From the NCBI RefSeq assembly GCF_022267325.1, contig NZ_JAIZBG010000002.1, positions 365,501 to 429,500 on the forward strand: a DNA stretch of 64,000 nt. Reading direction: 5' to 3'. The notes beneath the pieces were generated by a model. The model ran no database searches. It was given only the letters and a program-made list of their open reading frames with translations, and was not told the DNA's origin. Positions 34,607-45,655 of the stretch are shown one piece after another. A program made the position numbers and the translations under genes. This DNA is from Leptospira sanjuanensis (lineage in GTDB: Bacteria > Spirochaetota > Leptospiria > Leptospirales > Leptospiraceae). Positions within the stretch are counted from its first letter, which is position 1, and every line of letters starts with the position of its first letter.

Positions 34607-35308
34607 TTAATAAAATGTAACGAGATCCGCGATCGGTTCCCTCGGAGTATGAAACGAATTCAAGTCGGAATCGATCTTCGGGTATCCCAAACTCAAACCG
34701 CAAACCACTTTCTCCGTCGCGGGAAGATTCAACTCTTGTCGAACGACTTCGGGAAAGGCAGATAACGCGGCTTGCGGAACGCTTCCCAAACCGTAGCCTC
34801 TCGCCAAAAGCATCAACGTATTCAGATAACAACCGATGTCCAACGCGATGTAAAAATTCAATTCGAACTCGGTCGTGATGAACACGGCGGTCGGCGCGCC
34901 GAAAAATTCGAAGTTGCGCAGCATAAAACCGTCGCGCGCGTCTTTGTCTTTTCGTTCGATACCGGCGACACCGTAGATTTTCATCCCGAGATCGAACATT
35001 CTCCGTTTTGCGTCGGAAGGGAAACCGGTGGGCCAAACGGTATCGGGAACCGGATCTCCTTGTTTGGCGCGGTCGACGAGTAGCTCCGCCATACGATCTC
35101 TTCTCGCACCGCTCACGACATGAACTTTCCAAGGCTGACTGTTCTTCCAGCTCGGAGCGCGCAAAGAATTCCGAAACAACTCGGAAAGAATTTTTTCGTC
35201 GATCGGTTTGGATTCGAAGTCTCGAATACTATGACGCGTATTGACCGCCTCTTCTACGGTCTTGGCCGCGCCCGTTATATTTACGAATTCGGATTGTGTG
35301 GATTCCAT
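34607..35308 (-). CDS. Nitroreductase-family flavoprotein
   Basis: 232 residues from MESTQSEFVN; an AGTTT..GGAG ribosome site precedes this ATG, whereas the 24-codon longer reading has none. Family blocks: VNTRHSIRDFESKPID (FMN phosphate-binding R-x-S-I-R), LRAPSWKNSQPWKVHVVSG (A-P-S-x-x-N-x-Q-P-W), ALDIGCYLNTLMLLARGYGLGSVP, and CGLSLGYPKIDSDLNSFHTP with R-E-P near the end. Reduces nitroaromatics or quinones with NAD(P)H. Divergent from a TetR gene, which probably controls it. Confidence 0.94.
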   Translation of the reverse strand: MESTQSEFVNITGAAKTVEEAVNTRHSIRDFESKPIDEKILSELFRNSLRAPSWKNSQPWKVHVVSGARRDRMAELLVDRAKQGDPVPDTVWPTGFPSDAKRRMFDLGMKIYGVAGIERKDKDARDGFMLRNFEFFGAPTAVFITTEFELNFYIALDIGCYLNTLMLLARGYGLGSVPQAALSAFPEVVRQELNLPATEKVVCGLSLGYPKIDSDLNSFHTPREPIADLVTFY

Positions 35309-35373
35309 AAAATCTCCAAAAAGACTTGCATTTTCGAACGTTTCCGGCTTTGATAAAGGAAGAAAAACCAGAA

Positions 35374-35389
35374 CAGACAAGTCTGTCTG
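35374..35389. promoter_or_regulatory. TetR-type operator
   Basis: CAGACA-AGTC-TGTCTG, perfect 6-bp arms with a 4-bp centre, in the 105-bp gap between the divergent nitroreductase and TetR genes. Shape and placement fit an AcrR/TetR dimer site; binding not shown. Confidence 0.65.
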
Positions 35390-35413
35390 CTATTGAATCA
35401 AAAAGGAAAGAAA

Positions 35414-36001
35414 ATGTCAAGTCGAGAATCCGGACCCAAGGATAGAATTCTAGAAACCGCGGTCCGATTGTTTCAAACGCAAGGCTACGGAAATACGGGA
35501 ATCAATCAAATCATCCAGGAATCTAAAACCGCTAAAGCGAGTTTTTACGACCATTTCCCCTCCAAAGACGATCTTGGAAAGGCAACCATAGAATTTTACG
35601 GAAACGAACAAATCCTTTTGCTCGAACGTTTAAAGTCCCGCTCGGAAACTCCCAAAGAATTCATCCGCGCGTGGACCCAAATCCTGCGCAGACAAACCAA
35701 AAGCACGGGATTTGCCGGCTGCCCGATGGCAAACACAGTGGCACAGATCGCCTCCACTTCGCATTCCATTTCCGAAGAAGCGAGAAAAGTTTCCCTGCGA
35801 ACGATCGATATTCTTACCGAATATCTTTCGCAGTGGCAGCAAACGGGTTTGATTACGAAACAAGCCGATCCGAAACTTTTAGCGCGCAGAATTTTTGCCT
35901 GTTACGAAGGAGTTCTGCACACTTGGAAATTGACGGGAAAAGTAAGCGCGCTCGACGACTTGCCGATTCTCGTGGAAGCGGTTTTCGCAGCAGCGGCGTG
36001 A
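35414..36001 (+). CDS. TetR/AcrR-family regulator
   Basis: 195 residues from MSSRESGPKD; an AAGGAAAG ribosome site supports this start over one seven codons earlier. N-terminal helix-turn-helix (DRILETAVRLFQTQGYGNTG, INQIIQESKTAKASFYDHFP). The ligand-binding half includes GFAGCPMANTVAQIAS, a Cys-containing segment like those in nitroreductase- or quinone-responsive TetR proteins. Divergently transcribed from the nitroreductase with a palindrome between them, suggesting local repression relieved by an electrophile. Confidence 0.93.
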   Translation: MSSRESGPKDRILETAVRLFQTQGYGNTGINQIIQESKTAKASFYDHFPSKDDLGKATIEFYGNEQILLLERLKSRSETPKEFIRAWTQILRRQTKSTGFAGCPMANTVAQIASTSHSISEEARKVSLRTIDILTEYLSQWQQTGLITKQADPKLLARRIFACYEGVLHTWKLTGKVSALDDLPILVEAVFAAAA

Positions 36002-36022
36002 TATCGAAATTGACCAAATAGA

Positions 36023-36033
36023 ATACCCCCTAT
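36023..36033 (+). promoter_or_regulatory. CsoR/CstR-type operator half-site upstream of the repressor gene
   Basis: ATACCCCCTAT, 11 bp, ending 11 bases before the repressor start. Inverse of the GGGGTAT elements at 36,390-36,425. G/C-tracts flanked by ATA/TAT are typical of CsoR-family operators, so autoregulation is likely. Confidence 0.55.
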
Positions 36034-36044
36034 CCTATGTAACT

Positions 36045-36308
36045 ATGAAATCCGAAACCGGCACAAAATTGCTCATAAATCGAATCCACCGCATCCAAGG
36101 CCAATTGGAAGCAGTGGAAAAAGGTCTTCAAAACGACACGATGGATTGCGAAAAAACGCTTCTTCTTTTAAAAGCGGCGAGCCAAGCGATCAAAAAGTTC
36201 GGAGAAGCGTATGTTCAAGAGTATATGGATCGTTGTTTAATCGAGAGCAAAAAGAAGCCCGATATGGAAAACATTCGAACCGCGATCAAAGCCGCCTTCT
36301 TCCTTTGA
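36045..36308 (+). CDS. CsoR-superfamily repressor, CstR-like dithiol type
   Basis: 87 residues, DUF156 fold: INRIHRIQGQLEAVEKGLQN, C35 in TMDCEKT and C64 in MDRCLIE. The spacing C35 to C64 (29) equals that of CstR and CsoR. The copper-binding His of CsoR is replaced by Tyr (Y60), leaving a Cys pair only, as in the persulphide sensor CstR. So a sulphane-sulphur or thiol-reactive signal is more likely than Cu. The next gene is a DUF2892 protein, a family often controlled by CstR. Sensing is inferred. Confidence 0.88.
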   Translation: MKSETGTKLLINRIHRIQGQLEAVEKGLQNDTMDCEKTLLLLKAASQAIKKFGEAYVQEYMDRCLIESKKKPDMENIRTAIKAAFFL

Positions 36309-36389
36309 GAAATTTCTCTCCCACTTAAGGAATAAAAAATCGATAAATACCGACGTGCCCGTAAAAAACTCTTGTCCGTTTTATATACT

Positions 36390-36425
36390 ATACGGGGTAT
36401 TGTATAATTATACTCTATGGGGTAT
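36390..36425 (+). promoter_or_regulatory. Two CsoR/CstR-type operator half-sites
   Basis: ATACGGGGTAT at 36,390-36,400 and ATGGGGTAT at 36,417-36,425, about 24 bp apart and 19 bp before the DUF2892 start. They flank a TATAAT-like segment, so repressor binding would block the promoter. Confidence 0.58.
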
Positions 36426-36443
36426 ATAAAAAAGGAGAATCAG

Positions 36444-36668
36444 ATGAACAGTTGGTATTTGGAAAGGTATTTATTTTTGATCGCAGGCACGGTTTCCCTT
36501 GCGGGATTGACTTTGGGATTCTTCGTGAATCAATGGGGATTCGCCTTCAATCTTTTGGTAGGGTTGAACCTGATCCTGTTTTCGTTCACGGGATTTTGTC
36601 CGATGTCTTATTTTTTGAAAAAGATCGGCATTCCGTCCCTTGCGGAAATCAAAGGCGGAAACAGATGA
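36444..36668 (+). CDS. DUF2892 membrane protein (YgaP-tail-like)
   Basis: 74 residues from MNSWYLERYL, chosen because AAGGAG lies 7 bases before this ATG (an earlier ATG in frame has no ribosome site). Two membrane helices with the family signature SFTGFCPMSYFLKKIGIP. DUF2892 is the membrane tail of YgaP-type rhodaneses and a usual partner of persulphide stress genes. Its TGA overlaps the next ATG (ATGA), so translation is coupled to the outer-membrane protein. Confidence 0.85.
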   Translation: MNSWYLERYLFLIAGTVSLAGLTLGFFVNQWGFAFNLLVGLNLILFSFTGFCPMSYFLKKIGIPSLAEIKGGNR

Positions 36669-38101
36669 GATCCGCGGCCGTCTTTACGATCGTGTTTTTG
36701 TCGTTTGCGTTTTTCGAAAACGTTTCCGCGACGGAAGAGAAACGAATCGAGTTCTCGGAAATATGGGATCAAATCCGGTCCCAATCCGCCGTTTTAAAAT
36801 CTAAAACGGCGGAAGTCCGAGTCGCCGAAATCGGAAAAGACCGCGCCGCAAAACACTGGCTTCCGAAAGTATATGCCGACGTTCGTTCTTACAGAACGAA
36901 CGATCCTGCTTTGAACTTCCTCGGGAAACTCGGACAAAGATCCGCAAACCAATCCGATTTTTCCACTGCGAGCGTTCGAACCCAACCTTCGAACTTTCTC
37001 GACGCGAACAATCAACCGTATACCGTCTTAAATTCGGATTCGGTCAACCTCTTTGCAAAAGACACGCTCAATCGTCCGGGCGATCACACGTATTCCCGCG
37101 GCACGATCGGCGTGGAACTTCCCCTCTTTGAAGGAGGAGGAAAAACGGCGGCTCATTCCGCTCTTGAAAAAAGGTTTTCCGCGGTAAAATCGGAACAACA
37201 ATACATTCGTATTTTAGAATATTCGAATGCGGCTGCGGCTTTCCAGTCGATTTCGCTCTCGGAGGAGAATCTCGCGAAAACGGAATCTTTACTCCGGGAG
37301 ATCCGCGATTTTTTAGGTAGATATAGAATCGGAAATCGCGATAACCCCGTGGGGTATTCCGGCTTTCTCGCGTTACGCAGTCTTCAAAATCTTTTGGAGG
37401 TTTCCAAAAAGGAACAGGAGACCGCGCGCAGAACCGCCGAAGAAACGATTCGCATGATGGCTCCGGAGATTTCGGAGGAACAACTTCGTCCGAAGCGAAT
37501 CTCACTCCTGAAATTTGCGGACCAATATCTTCCTCTTCCCGCTTTGCGTGAATCCGGACATACGCCTCTTTCCGAAGCGTTTCGCTTTCATTCAGAGGAA
37601 GCGAAAGCAGGGATAGAAGCGGAACGCGCCCGTTTTCTTCCGAAGATCGCGGCTTATGCGGAAACCTACGCCTATGACGGCAGTCGAAATCAGGCGAACG
37701 CTTACAACGCCGGTGTTTATCTTCAGATGAATCTTCTGAGTCCTTCCGATCTTGGCGCTTTGGACGAAGCGAAGGCGAAAGAAGAAGCAGTCCGTAAAAA
37801 AGCGGAAGAGATCCGTCTCAAAGAGGAAGGGAATTTTCGGCTTCTTCTTTCCAGAGAAAAAAGTATATTCGATAATTTGAATTCGATTTACGACTCCGTC
37901 CGTTTTCAGGAGGAGCAGCTCAAAATTTCTCAGAGATTGTTTCAAAACGGCTCGATTCTCGTGCCTCAAATGGCGGAATCATTTTCAAGAATGGCCGAAC
38001 TGTTACGAATCAAATCCGCAACGGAAACCGAATATCTCCGTATCCGCGGAGAACTTTCCCTTTACAACGCAAAAGGAGCATCCCATGAAAACGAATTCTA
38101 A
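36665..38101 (+). CDS. TolC-like outer-membrane efflux protein
   Basis: 478 residues from MRSAAVFTIV; the earlier in-frame codons overlap DUF2892 and are not used. Signal peptide about 1-22. Two OEP repeats of long helices (about 150-275 and 315-470), e.g. LEYSNAAAAFQSISLSEENL and IFDNLNSIYDSVRFQEEQL, with strands for the beta barrel between. Starts by ATGA overlap with DUF2892 and overlaps the RND gene by 17 bases. Presumably the exit duct for the RND pump; a periplasmic adaptor gene is missing from the operon. Confidence 0.88.
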   Translation: MRSAAVFTIVFLSFAFFENVSATEEKRIEFSEIWDQIRSQSAVLKSKTAEVRVAEIGKDRAAKHWLPKVYADVRSYRTNDPALNFLGKLGQRSANQSDFSTASVRTQPSNFLDANNQPYTVLNSDSVNLFAKDTLNRPGDHTYSRGTIGVELPLFEGGGKTAAHSALEKRFSAVKSEQQYIRILEYSNAAAAFQSISLSEENLAKTESLLREIRDFLGRYRIGNRDNPVGYSGFLALRSLQNLLEVSKKEQETARRTAEETIRMMAPEISEEQLRPKRISLLKFADQYLPLPALRESGHTPLSEAFRFHSEEAKAGIEAERARFLPKIAAYAETYAYDGSRNQANAYNAGVYLQMNLLSPSDLGALDEAKAKEEAVRKKAEEIRLKEEGNFRLLLSREKSIFDNLNSIYDSVRFQEEQLKISQRLFQNGSILVPQMAESFSRMAELLRIKSATETEYLRIRGELSLYNAKGASHENEF

Positions 38102-41100
38102 TCCGTCGAAATCCGGCGTCGGCTTTGCGGGAAAAATCGCCGGGGCATTCGTCCATTCCAAGTTGACTCCCGTATTGATTCTTTCCAGTTTACTACTCGG
38201 TTTGATCGCCGTGTTTCTGACTCCGAAAGAGGAAGAGCCTCAGATTTCCGTTCCGATGATAGACATTCAACTCGCGGCTCCGGGTTTTAGCGCTCACGAA
38301 GTGGAACGAAAAATCACGGAGCCGGTGGAACGGTCCGTTTGGGGTTTGGAAGGGGTGGAATACGTGTATTCTTCCAGTACGGATCACGGCGCGTTGGTTA
38401 CGGTTCGTTTCGAAGTCGGTCAACCTTTGGAACCTTCTTTGGTGAAAATACATCATAAACTTCTCGAGATTAGAAACGATCTTCCGCCTAACGTAAGTTA
38501 TTCCTCAGTCCGTTCCTTGACCATAGACGACGTTCCCTTTCTTGCGCTGACGTTCAGTTCGGATCAGAGGGACGATTTTTCCCTCCGAACGTTAGTCGCT
38601 CCTTTAGCACGAGAATTGTCCGGAACACCCGACCTTTCGAAGGTGGAACTTCTCGGAGGAAGAAAACGATCCGTACGCGTCATCGCGGACCCGGTTCGAT
38701 TGAATCGTTATGGAATCGGGCTTTCCGATCTGGCAAACGCGCTCCGTGCAAACGACGCGTTTCTTCCCGCGGGTCAAACCTGGGGGAAGAATCAAAATTA
38801 CGACGTGGAAGTGGGGACCACGATTTCGCGTTCGAACGACGTGCGTTCTCTTCCGATCGCACAAAGAGGCGGACGGGTGATTCGAGTTTTCGAAGTGGCC
38901 GACGTCATCGACGGCCCTCAGGAAAAAACGAAAGAATCGGTTCTTTATGAACGGGAGAATTCTTCCGTTGCAAAAACCGCCGTTACGATCAGTTTCGCAA
39001 AACGGAAAGGTACGAACGTCGTGCCTCTTTCGAAAGAACTTTTGGACAAGGCGGAATCGTTTTCAAAACGTCTTCCTCCCGACGTTCGGATGTCCGTACT
39101 GCGGGATTACGGCTCCACCGCCTCCGCGAAATCCAACGAGTTGATCGAACACTTGTTGATCGCCACGATCTCGGTCGCGATTCTCATCGCGTTATGGATG
39201 GGTTTGCGCGCATCGCTCGTCGTTTCGGTTGCGATTCCGGTTACTCTCGCGCTGACTCTGGCTTTGTATTACTTTTTGGGATATACGTTGAATCGGGTCA
39301 CGTTATTCGCGCTTATCTTCTCGATCGGGATCTTAGTAGACGACGCCATCGTAGTCGTGGAAAACATTGAACGCCATCTCAAAGAAAATCCGGAGTTGGG
39401 AATTTTACGGGCAGCGTTGAATGCGGTCTCCGAAGTGGGAAATCCCACGATCCTCGCCACGTTTACCGTGATCGCGGCGATTCTTCCGATGGCGTTCGTA
39501 AGAGGACTGATGGGCCCTTACATGAAACCGATTCCCGTGGGTGCGAGTCTTGCGATGATTCTATCCCTGCTCGTCGCGTTTATCGTAACTCCTTGGATGA
39601 GCGTTCGAATTTTAAAACACGAAGCGGAGCATTCTCCCGAAAAACGGGAACGCCAAAAGATTTCCAAACTGGATCGACTCTACATTCGATTTACCGATTG
39701 GCTTTTGCGGAACAAAAAGAATTCGGCCAAGTTCCTCGTCGGAGTGGCGACGCTTCTTTTGATTTCGTTCGCATTCGTCGGATTGAAGATCGTAAAAGTC
39801 AAAATGCTGCCGTTCGACGACAAGGACGAGTTTCAGATTCTGATCGACTACGATCCGAAAACTACATTGGAAAAGAACCTGCAGATTTCCAAACGTCTCG
39901 CACAAGAAATATTAAAAAATGATAATGTAGAAAAAGTGCAGATTTTTGCGGGAGAAGCGGCGCCCTTTTCCTTTTCGGGTATGGTCAAACACAGCTTTTT
40001 ACGAAGCGACGATTGGAAAGCGGACCTGCATATCGTTCTTAAATCGAAAGACGAACGAAACTCGAAAAGTCACTCGATCATCGAGTCGATCCGTCCGATT
40101 CTCGCCGAGTTTGATAGGAATGAAAACGCCCTGACAAAGGTTTTGGAAATTCCTCCCGGTCCTCCCGTGCTTGCCACCTTTGTCGCGGAGATTTACGGTC
40201 CTTCGGAAACGGAACGCAAACAAGCGGCGGCCAAGGTGCGCTCGATTCTTTCCGAACAGGAAGGCGTCGTCGATTTGGATTCAAGCTTGAGAACGGGACG
40301 TCCTAAGGTCGTATATCCGTTCGATACGAACCTCGGCGGAATTTTGGGAGTTCGATCTGAAACGGCCGCGAGAGATTCTCGGATTTTGTTTTCGGAAACC
40401 GCCCTATTCTCTTTGAGCGAGGCCGTAAACCCCGAAGAAATCACGGTGGATCTTTCCGTTACAAACTCGGCCCGATCCTCCGCACATCCGTTTCACGGCC
40501 TGGGAGTTTCCACGTTCGAAAGCGGAGTCGTATCGACCGAACGATTATTCAATTCTCCTTATATTCAAAATACGGTATATTTGAATCGGAAGAATTTGAG
40601 ACCGGTGGAATACGTCACGAGCGAGTTTAGCGGAGCGGAAGAAGCGCCCGTCTACGGGATTCTTAAACTGTCTCCGAAAATTCCGTTCCCGACTTCCACG
40701 CTCGAAACGCCGAAACAAACCGATCAGGTCTCGATCAAATGGGACGGAGAATGGTTCATCACCTACGAGGTCTTTCGTGATTTAGGAGGAGCTTTTGCGA
40801 TCGTGATGATTCTGATTTACGTTTTGATTTTGGCGTGGTTCGGAAGTTATTCCGTTCCTCTTGTGATCATGGCTCCGATCCCGATTTCGTTAATCGGAAT
40901 TCTTCCGGGACATTGGTTTACGGGCGCGTATTTTACCGCGACTTCGATGATCGGTTTTATCGCGGGAGCGGGAATCATCGTACGGAATTCGATCATCCTC
41001 GTGGATTTTATCGAATCGGAACTCAAACTCGGGAAACCGTTGCGCCAAGCGGTGATCGACGCGGGAGTCGTTCGATTTAGACCGATGCTTTTGACCGCGG

Positions 41101-41288
41101 CCGCAGTCGTTGTGGGAAGTTCGATCATGCTCTTTGATCCGATCTTTCAAGGTTTGGCCGTGTCATTGATTTTCGGAGAAGTGGCGGCGACCTTACTCAG
41201 TCGATTTACCGTTCCGATTTTATACTTTTGGTTTTTGGGAGAACAAAGAAAGAACGCAATCCTGCATTCTTCTTCCATGACGGATTAA
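38085..41288 (+). CDS. RND-family efflux transporter
   Basis: 1067 residues, full RND length with two 6-helix halves and large periplasmic loops. N-terminal VLILSSLLLGLIAVFLTPKE, PGFSAHEVERKITEPVER, and TM4 with the proton-relay Asp pair (ILVDDAIVVVENIERHLKEN). The TM10 region is GIIVRNSIILVDFIESE, where the AcrB Lys is replaced by Arg. The VDDAIV Asp pair suggests proton-driven export; with no adaptor gene nearby the pump may borrow one. The CstR-like operators upstream suggest induction by reactive sulphur or a related stress. Confidence 0.93.
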   Translation: MKTNSNPSKSGVGFAGKIAGAFVHSKLTPVLILSSLLLGLIAVFLTPKEEEPQISVPMIDIQLAAPGFSAHEVERKITEPVERSVWGLEGVEYVYSSSTDHGALVTVRFEVGQPLEPSLVKIHHKLLEIRNDLPPNVSYSSVRSLTIDDVPFLALTFSSDQRDDFSLRTLVAPLARELSGTPDLSKVELLGGRKRSVRVIADPVRLNRYGIGLSDLANALRANDAFLPAGQTWGKNQNYDVEVGTTISRSNDVRSLPIAQRGGRVIRVFEVADVIDGPQEKTKESVLYERENSSVAKTAVTISFAKRKGTNVVPLSKELLDKAESFSKRLPPDVRMSVLRDYGSTASAKSNELIEHLLIATISVAILIALWMGLRASLVVSVAIPVTLALTLALYYFLGYTLNRVTLFALIFSIGILVDDAIVVVENIERHLKENPELGILRAALNAVSEVGNPTILATFTVIAAILPMAFVRGLMGPYMKPIPVGASLAMILSLLVAFIVTPWMSVRILKHEAEHSPEKRERQKISKLDRLYIRFTDWLLRNKKNSAKFLVGVATLLLISFAFVGLKIVKVKMLPFDDKDEFQILIDYDPKTTLEKNLQISKRLAQEILKNDNVEKVQIFAGEAAPFSFSGMVKHSFLRSDDWKADLHIVLKSKDERNSKSHSIIESIRPILAEFDRNENALTKVLEIPPGPPVLATFVAEIYGPSETERKQAAAKVRSILSEQEGVVDLDSSLRTGRPKVVYPFDTNLGGILGVRSETAARDSRILFSETALFSLSEAVNPEEITVDLSVTNSARSSAHPFHGLGVSTFESGVVSTERLFNSPYIQNTVYLNRKNLRPVEYVTSEFSGAEEAPVYGILKLSPKIPFPTSTLETPKQTDQVSIKWDGEWFITYEVFRDLGGAFAIVMILIYVLILAWFGSYSVPLVIMAPIPISLIGILPGHWFTGAYFTATSMIGFIAGAGIIVRNSIILVDFIESELKLGKPLRQAVIDAGVVRFRPMLLTAAAVVVGSSIMLFDPIFQGLAVSLIFGEVAATLLSRFTVPILYFWFLGEQRKNAILHSSSMTD

Positions 41289-41475
41289 AAAATCTCGCTC
41301 CGAACGATTTGAAAGTCTGTACGTTTTTTCAGCACATCCAAGGATCATTCATTTCGGAATCGAATTCACTAATACGTTCGATGTATTGGTGAGCGATTCC
41401 CACTTTTTTTCTAAGAATTTTTCGGTTCAATTTCGCGGAGATATGTCTTTCAACCTTCTTCAATAAATTATTGCA

Positions 41476-41510
41476 GCAACCTTTTGTAACGGTTGTGCCT
41501 CATTTTTTTT
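41476..41510 (+). terminator. Candidate rho-independent terminator
   Basis: GCAACC at 41,476-41,481 and GGTTGT at 41,491-41,496 form a short stem (9-base loop) followed after 6 bases by eight T. It lies about 190 bp after the RND stop, inside a 400-bp gene-free gap (41,289-41,693), so it may end the pump operon. Short stem, hence moderate doubt. Confidence 0.4.
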
Positions 41511-41693
41511 CAAAAACAAAATTAGATTCAAGTGCAGAAGAACGACGAAAGAAAACCTTTTGCTCTTACGTTTTGTTCCTTATTTTAAAATTTTTTTTTA
41601 AAATCGAACGTAGGATCGCTCTGGAAACAAAAGACTTCACTTTATAGCCTGCAATGATTTTGAAGCTTTAAAGAACGATAATCTATCTTGGTC

Positions 41694-43177
<1,484 letters not shown>

Positions 43178-43181
<4 letters not shown>

Positions 43182-44635
43182 AAAAAAGTGTGTTCATCGC
43201 TATTTTAGGATTTCTATTGATCGTCTTTTTCGGTCTTGTCGTACTCGACACAAAACTCTACGAACTCAAAGTCACTCTCGAAAAGAGAAAACTCTTCAAC
43301 TTCTCCTTTTCGAGCGAAATTCTCCGGTCCAAATTCGAAAGTATTCTTTCCAACCGGGACAATATCCAAGCGGAGATGAATCTCAACAATCTCCAGAGTT
43401 CCCTGATCGAAAGCAATCATCTCGAATCGTTCAGCGTCGGGGTTTTACAGAGTTTCGGTTCGGTTTTGATCAACGCGGTCCGTTTCGTAACTGGCAAACC
43501 TCCCATCGATTTCGAAATCAATTCCTCCAAAATCCGCGCCTTGGAACACGCATTCAGTCTGGAACGGAACCAAGGTTATAAGGAAGCCTACCAAGCCTAC
43601 GGAGAAACGTTAGGCGACTTCGCAAAAGGAACGGACGAAAGCGGGTTCATTCTTCTTCATCAAGGATTTTGTCTCGCGGTTCAAGGAGAATTCGATCACG
43701 CTCTCAAGGATTTGGAAAGCGTTCTGGAAAACAATCCGGGAACCGTCTTCGCAAACGACGCGGAAATTCTCATCGCGATCCTGCAAAAATCGAAACAAAG
43801 CGCCCAAGAGATCGAGGAGAATTTCGACAGTCCCGAATCCAGAGCCAGAGCCTTTTTTGCAAAGGGAAACTACGCCAAGGTTTTGGAAGAATTCGCCAAA
43901 GCGAAGATGGATTCCGCCGAGATGCGCTACATCCGCGCCTATTCTCTGGAAAAGACCGGAAATCAGAGCGCCGCGATCACGGAATACGCAAAACTCGCCT
44001 TTTCCGATACGGATAAGGAAATCGCGATCAAAGCCAATCGAAGACTTCTGATGCTCGGATATTACTACAACGCCGGCAGCGAGATCGCGAGAATCTCCGA
44101 TAAAAACGCGGAACGTCTCGGTGATAAGAGCGAAGCAGCGGAAATCAAAGCCTCTTCCGAAAAACTAAAACCCACTCCCAGCTTGGAGGACAGTTTCAAA
44201 AGTTTTCGGGAATCCGCCAAGGTCGACGACAAGAAAAATCTTCTCAGTTCCGAACTGCAGGATATCGTCTCTAAGTCGGACGCGTTCTTAAAAAAAGCGG
44301 AAGAAGAAGCGAAAGCCGACGCACGGAACTTTATCGCGGTGCAAGTCGCGGATTCCGTTCCCGTATACGGCGATAAGATCGTAATCGACGGAGATCAGAC
44401 AAAACTCTACTCCGCTCACTTCCCCGTTACGATACCGACCTACACGATCGATTCCATCGCGTTGATGAGAACTCCCGTGAAAGCGCAGCACAAACTTTTA
44501 TTCGTTCGGAATTCGCAGAAAACCCCGTTTTTAAAAGCGATCTTCGAGGACGACCAATCGATCACCTTAATCGAAAAAAAATCCAAAAAGAAAATCAGCC
44601 TGAGCGAGCCGATACAAATCGAGTTATCCAAATGA
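43178..44635 (+). CDS. Membrane-anchored TPR-like protein of the RsbU operon
   Basis: 485 residues. Begins with a hydrophobic segment (KKSVFIAILGFLLIVFFGLV). A helical repeat region at about 125-320 has TPR-like units (YKEAYQAYGETLGDF, DHALKDLESVLENNPG, MRYIRAYSLEKTGNQSAAIT). A mixed C-terminal part follows, with repeated Lys/Glu strands. Overlaps the phosphatase by ATGA and the next gene likewise, so the four genes are one tightly coupled operon. Role probably as a scaffold in the same signalling system; family not recognised. Confidence 0.82.
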
Positions 44636-45645
44636 GAAGAATCCCGATCTACGTTCTATTGTTTACTTTTATCACGGCGAGTCTTTCCGCGCATCGAGTG
44701 ATTTTAAAATCCGGAGAAGTTCTTTCGGGAGAATTGAAAGAAACGGAAGGCGCTTCCGATCATATCATTCTCAATACCGAAGACGAAGACATTAAGATTT
44801 TCAAAAAGGACGTGGCCGAGATCTTTTTCGAAGAATCCGGAAATCATCTTTGTATGCGTTTGAAAAAACAGGCCGAAACGAAATGCGGTTTAAAACTTCT
44901 CAAACTCAATTCCAGCACGGTGTATTATATCGACGAAAACAACCGTTATCTCCGTGCGTCTTTCAAAGACTTGGAATCGATCACGATCGAAGCCGCTTCC
45001 ACGAAGGTTTTGGAACAATTCGCGAAAGCCGGATTTTCCGTTTTAATTACGTCCAAAGATAAAAAAGAAGTTCGAGCGCCGATCGCGGAAGTGAACGAAA
45101 ATTCGGTTCTCATTCAAAAAGAATCCGAACCCGTGCCGACCGAAATAACACGCGACGAAATCTCCACCCTTCATTACAAAACCGCGGAGGAGGAAAAAGA
45201 GATTTCGGAAGAAAGCACGAGCAAGGAAATCCGACTGATCGATTATCTGATTCCGGGTTATTACATTCGCAAACAGGGTTATGTCAAAAGCGGAACGACT
45301 TTGATGGGTTTGACGGCTTTTTTGATGGCCGGATCCGTCTATGAATTTATGGCTGCAAAGAACTCGGAAGGGAAAACCCCCGTTTATATTCCGCAAAGCA
45401 ACGGATCGATTCTGTGGGCGGAACAAGCCAACGGAGAATTTGAAAAACACAAACAGCTGAATCAGCTTTTTTTAATTTCTTTGGCTTGCACGTATTTATT
45501 CAATGCGGTACTACTTACGTTTCCGGTGACGTTCGCCTTCTTTTTTCACGACGGAGCCGCGGCCCCCGCAATCAATCCGAGTCCGGAACTCAATCCGATC
45601 GGGAAAGATCAAAAAATCGAAATGAAAATCAATATTAATTTTTAG
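44632..45645 (+). CDS. Exported protein of the RsbU operon, C-terminal membrane helices
   Basis: 337 residues. Signal peptide (IPIYVLLFTFITASLSA). Two copies of a short strand-rich unit around HRVILKSGEVLSGELKETEG and KEVRAPIAEVNENSVLIQKE, a pattern of a Lys-Ser-Gly-Glu loop met in spirochaete periplasmic proteins. Then come two membrane helices near about 220-240 and 275-305. Family not recognised. Coupled by ATGA to the gene before and 10 bases from the STAS gene after. Confidence 0.8.
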   Translation: MRRIPIYVLLFTFITASLSAHRVILKSGEVLSGELKETEGASDHIILNTEDEDIKIFKKDVAEIFFEESGNHLCMRLKKQAETKCGLKLLKLNSSTVYYIDENNRYLRASFKDLESITIEAASTKVLEQFAKAGFSVLITSKDKKEVRAPIAEVNENSVLIQKESEPVPTEITRDEISTLHYKTAEEEKEISEESTSKEIRLIDYLIPGYYIRKQGYVKSGTTLMGLTAFLMAGSVYEFMAAKNSEGKTPVYIPQSNGSILWAEQANGEFEKHKQLNQLFLISLACTYLFNAVLLTFPVTFAFFFHDGAAAPAINPSPELNPIGKDQKIEMKININF

Positions 45646-45655
45646 GAAAACAAAA

